Positions 23,356 through 33,341 of a stretch of DNA of 64,000 nucleotides are shown here, in pieces. Where the stretch lies: assembly GCF_017433805.1 (NCBI RefSeq), contig NZ_JAFRGN010000040.1, forward strand, positions 1 to 64,000, in the 5' to 3' direction. Source of the stretch: Butyrivibrio sp. (GTDB lineage Bacteria; Bacillota; Clostridia; Lachnospirales; Lachnospiraceae). Every line of letters starts with the position of its first letter. Within the stretch, counting starts at the first letter, position 1. A program made the position numbers and the translations under genes. The notes under the pieces are model-generated. The model was not told the origin of the DNA. It ran no database searches and saw nothing but the letters and a program-made list of their open reading frames with translations.

Positions 23356-24872
23356 AAAAGCTTTTCCTTTACTTTGCCAGTAAGATACTTAAATTCTTCC
23401 GTCCTGCCATACAAAACTACATAAACGCCGTTAAAGATCACGGTAATGATAACTGCCATCAAAAGAAATGTTCCAATATTGAGATTTACCAGTATAATGC
23501 TGCTGATATAGTTGCATACCACCAGCACAAATATCAGGCTTGCCAGATACTTGCAGGAATCAACAAAATAACTGCCAGCTGACATATCAAAACAGGCCTT
23601 ATAGATAATAACCGGCTTGGTAATATTGGCAATAAGTCCTGAAACTATAGTTCCAATATAAACACCAGTAATTCCAAGAGGTGTCTGCACCAGCCAGATT
23701 GATAATATCAGGTTAACTGCTCCCTGAATAAGCGCAAGATACTTATCCTGCTCAAAAACACCCGCTGCCGTCTTGTAGTTACTAAGTACGATTCTGTCAC
23801 CCTTGAAATAGTAATCAATAAGAATACAGTACACAGCGGCTGGAACCAGTATCCAGTCATCCCCAAGCCATATCCTTACAAGTGGTGTCAAAAGAACCAT
23901 GAAGCCCACACAGGAAAATCCATAAATCCAGGATGCAAAGAACCTGTATACCTTGAACATTCCAAATTGCTTTTCCTTTGACTCCGTTGCTATAAGATTT
24001 CCAAAGCTTGAGATAACAGAATTGAAAATAATATTAACGAAATTCGAAACTGTGCTGATGACCATGTTGTAGTTATCTACAACACCAGCCATGGCAACTT
24101 CAATAAGTGATGAAATGATAAGAGCATCTGTCTGAAGTCTTGCTACATCACCAACCTTGTGGAAAACAAGGGCCTTGGTCTTACTCCAGACCTCGTCGCT
24201 CTCAGCCTTGCTAAGCTTTTCAACATTCTTATCCTTAAGATACGGATACATGTTATCCAGAAATCTTGATACAAAGATTTTCTGAATCAGCTGTACAACT
24301 GCATCTGTAATAAGGAACAGGAAAAAGTTCCTGGTAACTACTACCACAATCATCTGTATAGATACAGTAATGATCTTGGTTATAGTAATAACATTGGTCT
24401 GAATGTAGTTCTTTTGCTCAGCATTAACAAGACTGTATTTATAAGCCACAAAATAACTGCTGACTGTATTGAAAAGGAAAATGAAATAGTAAAGATATAA
24501 TTCTCTGGTGGTAATATTTCCAGGATTCTTAACAAGAAACTCAAGGAAAGGTGTCAAAAGAAGTCCTATAGCAGCGACAACCATGGCAATGATGTAATAT
24601 GCCTTCCTGTATAGCTGCATGTAAGACTTGATCTTCTCTGTTTCACCTCTGGCAACAGGACCATACAAACTGAAGTTCAGCGCTGTTCCTATGCCAAGCT
24701 CTGCCATATTCAGAATAGAAAGGACATTTCCATAAAGAGAATTTACTCCCAGAAGAGTTTCATCCAGATAGATGATAAACAGCTTACGCAGTATAAAAGA
24801 TACCAGCGCAGTTGCAATCTGTCCTATATATCCAAATTTAATATTTCTTGTCGCAGAATTAACTCTACCCAT
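23352..24872 (-). CDS. Wzx-type polysaccharide flippase (MOP superfamily)
   Basis: A 506-aa membrane protein with about 12-14 hydrophobic helices and the N-terminal pattern of the polysaccharide-transport MATE/MOP exporters (GYIGQIATALVSFILRKLFI..., then LLGVNSLYGNVLSILNMAELGIGTAL). It should flip undecaprenyl-diphosphate-linked repeat units to the outer face for the Wzy polymerase encoded nearby. It overlaps the downstream GH105-like gene by 4 bp and the upstream GT11 gene by 1 bp. A second flippase of ABC type is encoded at 34425-36227. Confidence 0.92.
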   Translation of the reverse strand: MGRVNSATRNIKFGYIGQIATALVSFILRKLFIIYLDETLLGVNSLYGNVLSILNMAELGIGTALNFSLYGPVARGETEKIKSYMQLYRKAYYIIAMVVAAIGLLLTPFLEFLVKNPGNITTRELYLYYFIFLFNTVSSYFVAYKYSLVNAEQKNYIQTNVITITKIITVSIQMIVVVVTRNFFLFLITDAVVQLIQKIFVSRFLDNMYPYLKDKNVEKLSKAESDEVWSKTKALVFHKVGDVARLQTDALIISSLIEVAMAGVVDNYNMVISTVSNFVNIIFNSVISSFGNLIATESKEKQFGMFKVYRFFASWIYGFSCVGFMVLLTPLVRIWLGDDWILVPAAVYCILIDYYFKGDRIVLSNYKTAAGVFEQDKYLALIQGAVNLILSIWLVQTPLGITGVYIGTIVSGLIANITKPVIIYKACFDMSAGSYFVDSCKYLASLIFVLVVCNYISSIILVNLNIGTFLLMAVIITVIFNGVYVVLYGRTEEFKYLTGKVKEKLL

Positions 24873-25801
24873 TAAACAATCTTCCCGTCTTTATCCATCA
24901 AAATCCAGCCATCCCAGTAATCATGCATGATATCTGGTTCACAGTGCTGATTATTACGCATGGTAAAGGTTCTGATAACCTCGTGATCCGGCCTCTTATT
25001 AAGTCTTGCTCCCCAGAAGCTGAAGGTCGAATTAGCGCAGATATTACCCCTGCAATGACTCATGAGCATAAGATCCTGTACACTATCCTTACCAGTATTC
25101 CAGTCAATTATTGTGTACAGACTTTCATCCTTAAAGTTCTCTCTGGCATATTCATGATCACTTGTAAAAATATAGAAATGTGTATCGGGATACTTGTCCA
25201 TAAAGTATTTCATGGCACTCTCGTAGTACTGCTCAGTGGCAATATTACCAAGCACCTTGAAATTCTCAGGATCTAGATAATCTCCCCTCCTGATATGAAC
25301 ACTTACAGAATTCTCTTTTTCCATTCTGGATGCCAGAACCATATTTCTCTGCTGGAGCTCTGGAATTGAATGCTCAGGAAATACAAACAATTCCCTAAGC
25401 TCTCCCATAATATCTCCATAGTATTTCTGACACGCAAAATAGCCTTCGATATATTTGTCATCCAGATCAAATATCTCCGGATGATACATCTCTTTTTCCA
25501 GAAAAATATTCTTGTTATCAGAGTCCTGTTTGCCGAGCTTACGTCTGATCTTACCTGTGATCTTCTCAACAAAGCTCTGAGACAAAATAGCATCCAGTTC
25601 CTCCTGAGTTGCTACTTCATACGGAATATCCACAAAAAGAGGCAGTTCAAAATCTCTTTTAGCAAGCATCTTCTCCTGAACCTTAGGAGAAAACCATGAA
25701 AGATCAAGCTTGGCTTCCTTGCCCAAGCCTAGAAGCTTTCTATAAACTGAATACTGCTGCATTTGGTTTCCCAGGCCGCCTGCAATCTTAACTATAACCA
25801 T
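24872..25801 (-). CDS. GT11 alpha-1,2-fucosyltransferase family protein
   Basis: A 309-aa GT-B enzyme of family GT11. The N-terminal KIAGGLGNQMQQYSVYR and VSVHIRRGDYL (near residue 170), which binds GDP-fucose, are the family hallmarks, and ...NSTFSFWGARL near 260 is the third motif. It should add fucose in alpha-1,2 linkage to a galactoside or similar acceptor of the repeat unit in the cytoplasm. No GDP-fucose synthesis genes are in the window. Two further GT11-like genes are present. Confidence 0.9.
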   Translation of the reverse strand: MVIVKIAGGLGNQMQQYSVYRKLLGLGKEAKLDLSWFSPKVQEKMLAKRDFELPLFVDIPYEVATQEELDAILSQSFVEKITGKIRRKLGKQDSDNKNIFLEKEMYHPEIFDLDDKYIEGYFACQKYYGDIMGELRELFVFPEHSIPELQQRNMVLASRMEKENSVSVHIRRGDYLDPENFKVLGNIATEQYYESAMKYFMDKYPDTHFYIFTSDHEYARENFKDESLYTIIDWNTGKDSVQDLMLMSHCRGNICANSTFSFWGARLNKRPDHEVIRTFTMRNNQHCEPDIMHDYWDGWILMDKDGKIV

Positions 25802-25822
25802 TCCCCATACCCCCGGTACAAT

Positions 25823-26995
25823 TTATTTATTATTTTCTGTCAAAATCCACTTATATGCCTTGATCATTGCATCCGGCTCTCTAATCTCCTGAACTGGCAG
25901 AACATAGTTCTCATATGTTCCAAACAGATCAGTCGCAATTCCTCTACTCTTAACAGAATAACCTATTACAAGTGTTGGTACTCCTGAGCTATAGGCAGCA
26001 ATAGTTGAATGGGTTCTTGCCCCTACAAAAAAGCTGCACATTGAAATATAACCTTTAAGTTCCTGAGCTGGCGCATCCCCGATAAGCGTCACTCTCTTAG
26101 TATCCTTAAACTCCAGATAAAGCTCCTCAAGTGGTCTTCTATCGTCATTAGTCGGCCATACAACATGCGGAATAAGCGCAATGTTCTGGTCTGTTTCATC
26201 AAGAATATATTTGATGAAGTTCTTGTAATTCTCTATTGTTATGCCCGGAATGCTTTCCTTATCCTGAACCATAGGGCTTAAATTGATACCTACAGTCTTG
26301 CCAGGTAAAAAAGTCTTGGGCACAGTAACCTTGCTGGTCTCAAGCTCAAAGGCAGGATCTTTTCTAAGGACTATCTTATCATTTGAAATACCTGCATTTA
26401 CGAGAGCTTCATAGGTAATTGACTCTCTGGCATAAATTGCAGAGTAAGCATCCAGATCCTTAACAAGCTCTTTGTCCTTAAGAGAATCTGGTTCAATGGA
26501 GCATCCCCACAGAACTGTCTCAAAGCCCTTTTTCCTGAATACATTATGAGCAAGGATAAGATCGCCTACCATGTCTGGATAGCAATAATTATCACCACCA
26601 ATGGATACAGCAAGTGGTGTTACATCCTTGTACTGCACTGCCAGTTTATTATAAAGCGCAAAAGCATCCTTGTACTTGTATCTAAGAAACGACTCCCTGT
26701 CACCACTTAACTTGCGATACACATAGTACACAATATGCGGAATTGTATCTCTGTCTATATGTCTGTCCTCTACAAGACGGCACAATCCATCCTTTTCAAG
26801 GCGTGACAGAGAATACTTGCGGTCCTCATCCACACTGTTAGAAACTACGATCACCGGAATATGTGTATCTACGCCAGCTTCCTGCCTTAATTTGGCTATC
26901 AGCTTGATCGTACTGTTAACAATAGCTTCGCAGCCGTGGTTACCGGAACCTGCATGCATATATAAAATTATTGGTCTGTTCAGATCCATACTCAT
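25823..26995 (-). CDS. polysaccharide pyruvyltransferase
   Basis: A 390-aa protein of the pyruvyltransferase family PF04230 (CsaB, WcaK, EpsO). It starts with LYMHAGSGNHGCEAIV, the conserved GxxNxG-like nucleotide/phosphate loop, has AVSIGGDNYCYPD near 145 and ends with FFVGARTHSTIAAYSSGVPTL, the strongly conserved RxHS segment. It should transfer pyruvate from phosphoenolpyruvate to form a ketal on a sugar, adding negative charge to the polymer. It overlaps the upstream GT2 gene by 4 bp (ATGA). Confidence 0.9.
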   Translation of the reverse strand: MSMDLNRPIILYMHAGSGNHGCEAIVNSTIKLIAKLRQEAGVDTHIPVIVVSNSVDEDRKYSLSRLEKDGLCRLVEDRHIDRDTIPHIVYYVYRKLSGDRESFLRYKYKDAFALYNKLAVQYKDVTPLAVSIGGDNYCYPDMVGDLILAHNVFRKKGFETVLWGCSIEPDSLKDKELVKDLDAYSAIYARESITYEALVNAGISNDKIVLRKDPAFELETSKVTVPKTFLPGKTVGINLSPMVQDKESIPGITIENYKNFIKYILDETDQNIALIPHVVWPTNDDRRPLEELYLEFKDTKRVTLIGDAPAQELKGYISMCSFFVGARTHSTIAAYSSGVPTLVIGYSVKSRGIATDLFGTYENYVLPVQEIREPDAMIKAYKWILTENNK

Positions 26996-27987
26996 TGTTT
27001 TGCCCCTTTGTGTCTGGCATACATATCAATATATAGCTTAGGACTTAATCTATAAACCATGACCTTAAGCTTGTGTCCTGCTGGAAGTCCTGCAAATGCT
27101 CCTCTGGTCTTAAGCGCGTGCTTGATCTGTTCTGTAACCATCTCTACAGCTTCATTATCGAGCTCAGCATCACGCTCCGCTCCCTGAGTTGCCACCTTAC
27201 CAACTACAAGAAATGCTGTCAGTATCTGTGATACAGCCACTGATACAAAAGCATACGGTGAGATATTCTCTTTGACTTCTAATAGCTTATCCTCAGCCAT
27301 TCTCCAGCATTTAATCTGGTCCAGATAACTCTTTTTGAAAGCCCTGTTCATGGCGCTATTCTCATTTTCTGTATAAATGTAGTCGCCGTCAGCGATACAT
27401 CTGATTCCACGCTTCTTATCAACATAAAGAGCGTAATCTATGAGGAATAACAGATCCTCTCCTATTGTAAGCCCATCTATAAACCTTACATTCCCTGACA
27501 TAAGTGTTTCTCTGTCAAAGAGCTTGCCCCATACATGAGTATTCTCATGAAGGATAACATTCTCAATATACTGATATCCACTTATTTTATTGGTAACAGA
27601 ATAATTATTAGTCTCGTCTACTAAAAGCGTACTCTCATCAGCATGCTTGATCATATTGGAAATAAGCCCATCTTTTACCGCATCATCCGAATCAACGAAC
27701 ACGATAAATCTTCCAACTGCTGCCTCTATACCAATATTTCTGGCTCTTGATACGCCGCCATTTTCTGTGTGTATAGCTCGTACCCTGCCTGATGCATCCT
27801 CGTGTGCAAGCTCGTCGCACAGCTCCCGGCTTCCATCTGTAGAACCATCATCAACCAGTATGATCTCAAGCTCACCCGGATCCAGGTCCTTCTGATTCAA
27901 GCAAGACAAGACACACCTTCTTAGTGTGTCTACTGCCTGATACACAGGAATTATGATACTTATTGTCTTGTTACCAGCTAAAGGCAT
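26992..27987 (-). CDS. GT2 family glycosyltransferase
   Basis: A 331-aa GT-A enzyme: ISIIIPVYQAVDTL at the start, LVDDGSTDGS near 46, ENGGVSRARNIG near 77 and the metal-binding FVDSDD near 97. These are the standard inverting GT2 motifs. The C-terminal third is helical without membrane segments. It adds one sugar to the lipid-linked repeat unit; donor and linkage cannot be told. It lies 18 bp after the DUF6056 gene. Confidence 0.9.
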   Translation of the reverse strand: MPLAGNKTISIIIPVYQAVDTLRRCVLSCLNQKDLDPGELEIILVDDGSTDGSRELCDELAHEDASGRVRAIHTENGGVSRARNIGIEAAVGRFIVFVDSDDAVKDGLISNMIKHADESTLLVDETNNYSVTNKISGYQYIENVILHENTHVWGKLFDRETLMSGNVRFIDGLTIGEDLLFLIDYALYVDKKRGIRCIADGDYIYTENENSAMNRAFKKSYLDQIKCWRMAEDKLLEVKENISPYAFVSVAVSQILTAFLVVGKVATQGAERDAELDNEAVEMVTEQIKHALKTRGAFAGLPAGHKLKVMVYRLSPKLYIDMYARHKGAKQ

Positions 27988-28005
27988 AAATTTTACGAGC
28001 TCCGA

Positions 28006-29367
28006 TTAGTATAAAGTCCATTCATCCCTTGGAACACCGTGAATAGTACCAAGGCCATAATGCTGCGCTGTAAAGAAATTGATCCAGAACTGCCAATCCT
28101 CCTGTATATCAACTTCATACGCAACAGTAAATCTATTCTCCCACTGAGGTCTTAACATAGGTGCCTGGACATTATCTTCGCCCCTTTGTCCCATCTCAGT
28201 CAGATATGCATCTCTTTCATCAAACTCTCTCTTGATCCTTGCAAGGTTAGCACCATCATCCACATACCCCAGCAGGAAAAGAGCTGCAAACACACTTACA
28301 ATCGAAACAAGAACTCCCTGAAGGAGACGCTCCTTAGCTTCTGATAAGATTCCAATTCCCTGAGCAATGGCAGTCATCAAAAAGATGCTTGCTCCATAGT
28401 AGGACCTGAGTTCAGAAGATGGGATCATGATAAGTGCATAGCAGGTAGCTACAAATAATCCGCCAAAGAGTGCCACAATTTTGAGCTTTCCAGCCTGCTC
28501 TGAGTCTTTTCCAAAAAGAAACATTGTAAGGATGATAATAACTATAAATGCTGCAACCAGCACAAAATAATTATTTTTAATAGCAAGCGTTATCTTAAGA
28601 AACCTTGCCATAATCGCAAGGAAGCCTGTATGCTCCTCTTCTGTTACAGCAAGTCTTCCGTAGTTACCAGGAGCTATGATCATCATGGCGAAACCTACTA
28701 AGCTTCCAACAAGGCCTGCGATCATAAATGGCTTAACAAACTTAAAGCTCTTATTGCTAGTAATGTAATGATAAACCAGCTCAATCAGCATAAAGAGAAT
28801 TAGTCCGCCTGAGGTATTCTCATTGCACCATCCAGCTGCTATTCCATATAAAAACATACCTATTGCAAATCCGATATTCTTGTTCTGATCCTTGATTCCA
28901 CGTCTATACAGTGTCACAAAGCCCATGATAATTGTTGTTGTAAACAGATAGTTACAAGCTCCGTCTTCCCAGAAAACTGTATTAGCGATTGCAGGATCAA
29001 AGAACCACAGCATTGTAAGGATAAAACCATATACCCTTACATCGTATTCTCTTTTGGCATCAACATTGGCGTAGATAAGAAGTGATAAGATCACGAATAC
29101 TATTCCAGCGATTACATTAAATACTCCCTTAACACCTATGAACAGGAATACTCTGAGTATTATGTGAGACACACTTCTACCGGTATGAGATATCCAGTGT
29201 TCAACCTCCTGTCCAAAAAGATCAAAGAAGTTTCCAGCCTTGGCCACCTCATCCATGTAGATTATGTCATCTGACATGTAAGGAGTCAGAAATTCATAAA
29301 TAGTTACCGCAAGGAAAGCAACTAAAACCATTATGTAAAATAAAGTTTTCCTAGCCTTTAAAGACAT
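28006..29367 (-). CDS. DUF6056-type membrane protein, probable GT-C enzyme
   Basis: A 453-aa protein with about 11 hydrophobic segments. An early extracytoplasmic loop has the acidic pair in YMSDDIIYMDE (near residue 31) and HTGRS, and a WEDGACNYLF segment follows near 125, all features of the DUF6056 family. Its topology resembles polyprenyl-phosphate-dependent GT-C glycosyltransferases, but activity is unproven. The C-terminal ~110 residues form a soluble outer domain. Its start overlaps the Wzy-like gene by 17 bp. Confidence 0.7.
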   Translation of the reverse strand: MSLKARKTLFYIMVLVAFLAVTIYEFLTPYMSDDIIYMDEVAKAGNFFDLFGQEVEHWISHTGRSVSHIILRVFLFIGVKGVFNVIAGIVFVILSLLIYANVDAKREYDVRVYGFILTMLWFFDPAIANTVFWEDGACNYLFTTTIIMGFVTLYRRGIKDQNKNIGFAIGMFLYGIAAGWCNENTSGGLILFMLIELVYHYITSNKSFKFVKPFMIAGLVGSLVGFAMMIIAPGNYGRLAVTEEEHTGFLAIMARFLKITLAIKNNYFVLVAAFIVIIILTMFLFGKDSEQAGKLKIVALFGGLFVATCYALIMIPSSELRSYYGASIFLMTAIAQGIGILSEAKERLLQGVLVSIVSVFAALFLLGYVDDGANLARIKREFDERDAYLTEMGQRGEDNVQAPMLRPQWENRFTVAYEVDIQEDWQFWINFFTAQHYGLGTIHGVPRDEWTLY

Positions 29368-30532
29368 TATTTTTGGTCATCCTTTCACTGATTGAACAAA
29401 GGTACACTCCAAATATCGGAAGCATGATATTTCTTCCGATGTAAACTGAAACAAAGGTCGCCTCGATAACTGTATAAATTGATAGTGACAACAGAAGAAC
29501 TATGCTCCATGCATCTCTTCTCTTGTAACATATATAGATAAACACTATCACAAGAATACATATAATAGCAGTTGGTATTATTCCATACCAGTAAAAGAGC
29601 CTTACCCAGCCCATATCAAAGTACTGTACAGAAGTCCTGTCAGAAAAAAGTTTCCAAGTCTCAAGTGCCCCTGAATGATGCTCATCGCCCCTATACAGAT
29701 TCTGAATTCTGTTGTTCAAATTCTCATCGATAAAAATAATTATCTTGTAGTGCGGATAATGAAATTCATATCTGGGAACAAAGCTGATAAATGCTCCCCA
29801 TATAGAAAATGCCACACAAAATACTGGAGTTACAAGCCCTGTGAGGACATATATTATCTTTTTATTACTCAAAACTGGCAGATATCTGATGATAATTGCC
29901 ATAACTATAGTCAGAACTCCGATCAGAAAAGCAGTTCTCGATAAAGTAATCTTATACATGCCAAAAGTGATTGCAAGTAAAACTGCATACATCCAGAGCT
30001 TTGCTTTGCTGCCATAAATCCACAGCCACAGAAGCATAAGTGCAAATACGCAGCCCCAAAGTGTATTAGGGTGTCCAAAGCCAAAGACATACCTAAGCTC
30101 GTTGGCATCTCCGCGGCCATAATCAGTTGTAACCGCGATACTTCCCAGTATTCCAAGCACTGACAAAAGTGCTATGCTGGCAAATCCCACAAAGCTCACC
30201 CAGAAGGTCGCCTTCATAGTCTTGCCAAGATTGATATTCTTGGCTGCCATCATAAATGTAGCAAATCTAAGCAGTTCATTTCTACCTGTAATTCTGTAGC
30301 ATACAAAGGTGAATATCCAGGTGCATACTATGATCACCCATTCCTTTTTACTGTGACTTGTCACAAATACAGCAAGAAGCGTAAGTACGAAAGTTACTCT
30401 AAAGACATAACTCTCAAAACCAAAGTAAAGCTCACTCTTCTCGGCGATCATCAGTACCAGTTCTATCAAAAGAGCCAGATAAAAAAGCCTGTTCGCTATT
30501 ATCTTTCTATTCTCGGTAGTCAGAAAGTCCAT
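29351..30532 (-). CDS. Wzy-like polysaccharide polymerase
   Basis: A 393-aa protein with about ten membrane helices and a large outer loop (~residues 265-325, rich in aromatic and charged residues, ending ...WKLFSDRTSVQYFDMGWVRLFYWYG). FGHPNTLWG near 150 and KITLSRTAF near 195 are recurrent in Firmicutes Wzy proteins, giving the usual two Arg-bearing loops. It should link repeat units flipped by Wzx. The ATG at 30532, 10 bp past the upstream stop, is preferred; an in-frame ATG at 30610 would overlap the GT17 gene by 68 bp and adds a non-membrane leader. Confidence 0.8.
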   Translation of the reverse strand: MDFLTTENRKIIANRLFYLALLIELVLMIAEKSELYFGFESYVFRVTFVLTLLAVFVTSHSKKEWVIIVCTWIFTFVCYRITGRNELLRFATFMMAAKNINLGKTMKATFWVSFVGFASIALLSVLGILGSIAVTTDYGRGDANELRYVFGFGHPNTLWGCVFALMLLWLWIYGSKAKLWMYAVLLAITFGMYKITLSRTAFLIGVLTIVMAIIIRYLPVLSNKKIIYVLTGLVTPVFCVAFSIWGAFISFVPRYEFHYPHYKIIIFIDENLNNRIQNLYRGDEHHSGALETWKLFSDRTSVQYFDMGWVRLFYWYGIIPTAIICILVIVFIYICYKRRDAWSIVLLLSLSIYTVIEATFVSVYIGRNIMLPIFGVYLCSISERMTKNNVFKG

Positions 30533-30542
30533 AACTAGTCTC

Positions 30543-31496
30543 TTATTTCCTAATCGTTCTAAGTATTTTGTGATAAGCTTTTCGGCAGAATCTGCCGGCA
30601 GTGATATCAAGCTTATGGTAGCATCTTGAAAGTGCAGTGATCCTAGGCATTACAAGATAGTCATATTCATCGATATGATCTCGTAAGTACTGAGGATAAG
30701 TATCGTCAATCTCTACTCTCTCAAACCTTGCATTTCTGCCAAAGATATCCTGTCCCAGAACCAGTCTGTCCATGGTCTCAGCCAGGATTTCTCTGTCGTT
30801 ATACTCTTGATGAGCTGCTGCCTTGACCTTAACACCAATACGCTCCACAGGATTAGTTTCTCCTCTTCCTCCCATGTAGCCAAAGTGCCAGCCGCCGTCT
30901 TCTACTCTTACTGATCTCTCGTCAGTTACCTTAACCAGATCTCTGAGTCTTACAATACCCTCTTCTGGAATATTGTTAAGGCTTGTAACCTTTGTTCCAA
31001 GCCACTTTCTGTCTGTCCTTGCAATCTCAGGAAAGTCTCCTGTTATTGATAAAAGCTCACCTGATTTTTCTTCCATATTGAGGAATGCGTAGAAATTACG
31101 CTGAGCCAGATGATAAACCTTGGACTTATCAAACTGGGCTATTATCTTTTCCAAAACCTTGGGATTAGGAATCTCATCCACATCACCAAAGATAATTATG
31201 TCATCCTCTGTAGCACCGACTTCTTCAAGCCCCTTAACCAGATGGTTCTTCTGAAAGTAGTCTCTCTCATGAGTCATGGCGAAATCTTTATCCTCAGAAA
31301 CTACTACATAAGTGATCTTATCAAGATAATCCCTGAACAGCTCCTTGTTCTTTTCAAAGCAGAGCTCCTTGGGCTCACCAGAAAAGGTTGTTGTAGCCTC
31401 TTCGATAATAAACTTATCAACGTATGGATTTAATATATTGAGGCGAAGCTTTAATATGTCCACCTCGTTAAAAAATGGTACGCAGTCAATTACCAT
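30543..31496 (-). CDS. GT17-family glycosyltransferase
   Basis: A 317-aa enzyme of the GT17 family (beta-1,4-GlcNAc transferase, GnT-III relatives). MVIDCVPFFNEVDILKLRLN at the start, FGDVDEIPNP near 105 (the metal-binding DxDE) and DGGWHFGYMGG near 205 are the diagnostic motifs. Bacterial members occur in capsule loci and probably add GlcNAc or a related sugar in beta linkage. A good GAGG precedes ATG, and the gene overlaps the GT2 gene's stop by 11 bp. Confidence 0.87.
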   Translation of the reverse strand: MVIDCVPFFNEVDILKLRLNILNPYVDKFIIEEATTTFSGEPKELCFEKNKELFRDYLDKITYVVVSEDKDFAMTHERDYFQKNHLVKGLEEVGATEDDIIIFGDVDEIPNPKVLEKIIAQFDKSKVYHLAQRNFYAFLNMEEKSGELLSITGDFPEIARTDRKWLGTKVTSLNNIPEEGIVRLRDLVKVTDERSVRVEDGGWHFGYMGGRGETNPVERIGVKVKAAAHQEYNDREILAETMDRLVLGQDIFGRNARFERVEIDDTYPQYLRDHIDEYDYLVMPRITALSRCYHKLDITAGRFCRKAYHKILRTIRK

Positions 31497-32559
31497 TATT
31501 CACATCCTCTTTCCAACCAAGTATCTTCTTGACCGTGCTCTTAATACCAAACTTTGTAGCTGAACGCATCAGATCCCTATAAGGCTTATCTGAATTCATG
31601 AGGTCATATACAAATACGTCTCCCTCAGGCGCCCATTCAGGCAGCTCTTTGCCTGCATATTCCTGATAAAATGGCATAGCCATCATCTCTTTAAGATATC
31701 TGGCTATATCAGTTCTTCTGATTCCGGAATAAATAAGACTCTTAACAGCTATCGCACAGGTAAGAGTTTTCCTCTTATCAAGGATATCCCAGTATCCATC
31801 CCCGTCTCTATGCCATTTTTCTATATACTTATCAAACATCTTCCAGGCCTTAACCTGATTATCCATGTATTCCCTATGAAAAGAACCAGTAAGCCCCGCT
31901 GAATTCTGATTATAATAATACAAAGCCTTGTCTATATAAACTATAGTCTCAGCCTTATCAATAAACTCTGCTGTCTGCAGAAGGTCTTCTCCGTGGTTAA
32001 GTAAAAGCCCATCAAAGCTGTCAGTTTCTCTAATAAAATCTCTTCTGACTGCCTTATTCCACATAGCATTCAAAGCATCCGAGGAGCTCATGATATCATA
32101 GAAAACTCTTTTCTCTTCTCCCTGATAAACCTTGCCCTGCTCAAATGGAAAAGAAAAAAGCTTATTGTTCCTATCTCTGGAATCTGCCGCATTATAGATT
32201 ACCAGATCGGGTGTAATATCTCTTATGCCATATGCAGCTATGCTCTCTGATAACTCAGCAAAACAGTCTTCTGATAGTTCATCATCAGCATCAGCAAAAA
32301 CAAGATAATCTCCGGTAGCAAGTTTCATTCCTTCAAGTCTTGCCCTGAAGGCGCCTATATTACCAAAGTGATTAACCTTAATAAAATCATACTGCTCTGC
32401 ATAACGATCGCAGATCATAGCGCTACCATCCTCTGAGCCATTCTCCACGAGAACAGCCTCCAGTTCGCAGCCATTATTCCTTGCTGCGATCACAGGCTTA
32501 AGTGCGCCATCTATGTACTTTTCAGCATTATAAACCGGGATAATTACTGAAAATGTCAT
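31486..32559 (-). CDS. GT2 family glycosyltransferase
   Basis: A 357-aa GT-A enzyme with FSVIIPVYNAEKYI, LVENGSEDGS near 38, IGAFRARLEGM near 68 and FADADDE near 92 as nucleotide and metal-binding motifs. No membrane segments. Adds one residue to the repeat unit; specificity unknown. It overlaps the DUF5672 gene upstream by 4 bp and the GT17 gene downstream by 11 bp, so all three are translationally linked. Confidence 0.9.
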   Translation of the reverse strand: MTFSVIIPVYNAEKYIDGALKPVIAARNNGCELEAVLVENGSEDGSAMICDRYAEQYDFIKVNHFGNIGAFRARLEGMKLATGDYLVFADADDELSEDCFAELSESIAAYGIRDITPDLVIYNAADSRDRNNKLFSFPFEQGKVYQGEEKRVFYDIMSSSDALNAMWNKAVRRDFIRETDSFDGLLLNHGEDLLQTAEFIDKAETIVYIDKALYYYNQNSAGLTGSFHREYMDNQVKAWKMFDKYIEKWHRDGDGYWDILDKRKTLTCAIAVKSLIYSGIRRTDIARYLKEMMAMPFYQEYAGKELPEWAPEGDVFVYDLMNSDKPYRDLMRSATKFGIKSTVKKILGWKEDVNNGN

Positions 32560-33323
32560 TGAACGTTATGCTCCTCTTTCCATTTCCTGGTTCTTCGCCA
32601 GAACAGGAGTGGTCTTATAGCCATCTTAATACGTTTCTTGGGGCTGTAAAATCTTGGATAGTTCTCATTCTCGCCCCACCATTTGTGGAAAACAAAAGGC
32701 TCTATTCCCTTGTTCTCAGGAAGCGGATGCTCTCTTCCAAATAAAACCGCCTTTTCAAGCGGAGCCCACTTCATACCTGCTGCCTCCATTTCATTCTTGT
32801 GCATGCAGCAGATAAATATATCCTCGTTATAGAAATCATCAAATCCTTTTTCCCACAAAAGATTATGAGTCTTGGGGAAATCCATCAGTCTCTTGGATCT
32901 GATGGATACAGAGTTGCCTACACGGCAGATATTACCGTTACTGTCTCTGTAAGCGTAATCATTCTGAGGAAGTGGCCATGGTGAGCCAATATAGTCATAA
33001 TCAAGGAACTCATCTCGCCAGTTCTCAGGATGAATGACGAATCCATCTGCATGAACTATGAGCGCATAATCAGTCTTGATATGATTCCCTAGTTCATAGG
33101 TCATCTTGTAATTAAATTTATCAATGTTATCGAGCTTGTCTGTATGACTGTATCTGATTCCCTTAGGCATGAAAAGAGGTTTCTTGTCTGTGATGATAAC
33201 AGCATCGCCAAACTCTATCCCCCTCATGCTATATTCCATAGCCTTTAAGGTCTCGTATATATCTACGCTGGTCATAGCAACCAGAGTCACATTTGAAAGC
33301 TTGATCTTTTCTTTATTATCCAT
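32556..33323 (-). CDS. DUF5672-family putative glycosyltransferase
   Basis: A 255-aa soluble protein matching the DUF5672 pattern: NVTLVAMTSVDIYETLKAM at the start, YALIVHADGFVIHPENW near 98 (a DxD-like HADG metal site), YDYIGSPWP near 120, VGNSVSIRSKRL near 145 and a C-terminal EPFVFHKWWG. Members occur in bacterial and eukaryotic glycan loci and are presumed GT-A-like transferases, but no activity is established to my knowledge. Confidence 0.8.
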   Translation of the reverse strand: MDNKEKIKLSNVTLVAMTSVDIYETLKAMEYSMRGIEFGDAVIITDKKPLFMPKGIRYSHTDKLDNIDKFNYKMTYELGNHIKTDYALIVHADGFVIHPENWRDEFLDYDYIGSPWPLPQNDYAYRDSNGNICRVGNSVSIRSKRLMDFPKTHNLLWEKGFDDFYNEDIFICCMHKNEMEAAGMKWAPLEKAVLFGREHPLPENKGIEPFVFHKWWGENENYPRFYSPKKRIKMAIRPLLFWRRTRKWKEEHNVQ

Positions 33324-33341
33324 AAATAACTCAACAATCTG

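Noticed and set aside
30533..30610. Longer Wzy starting inside the GT17 gene
   Set aside because: It would overlap 68 bp of coding sequence and adds residues with no match to the family; the ATG at 30532 fits the gene spacing.
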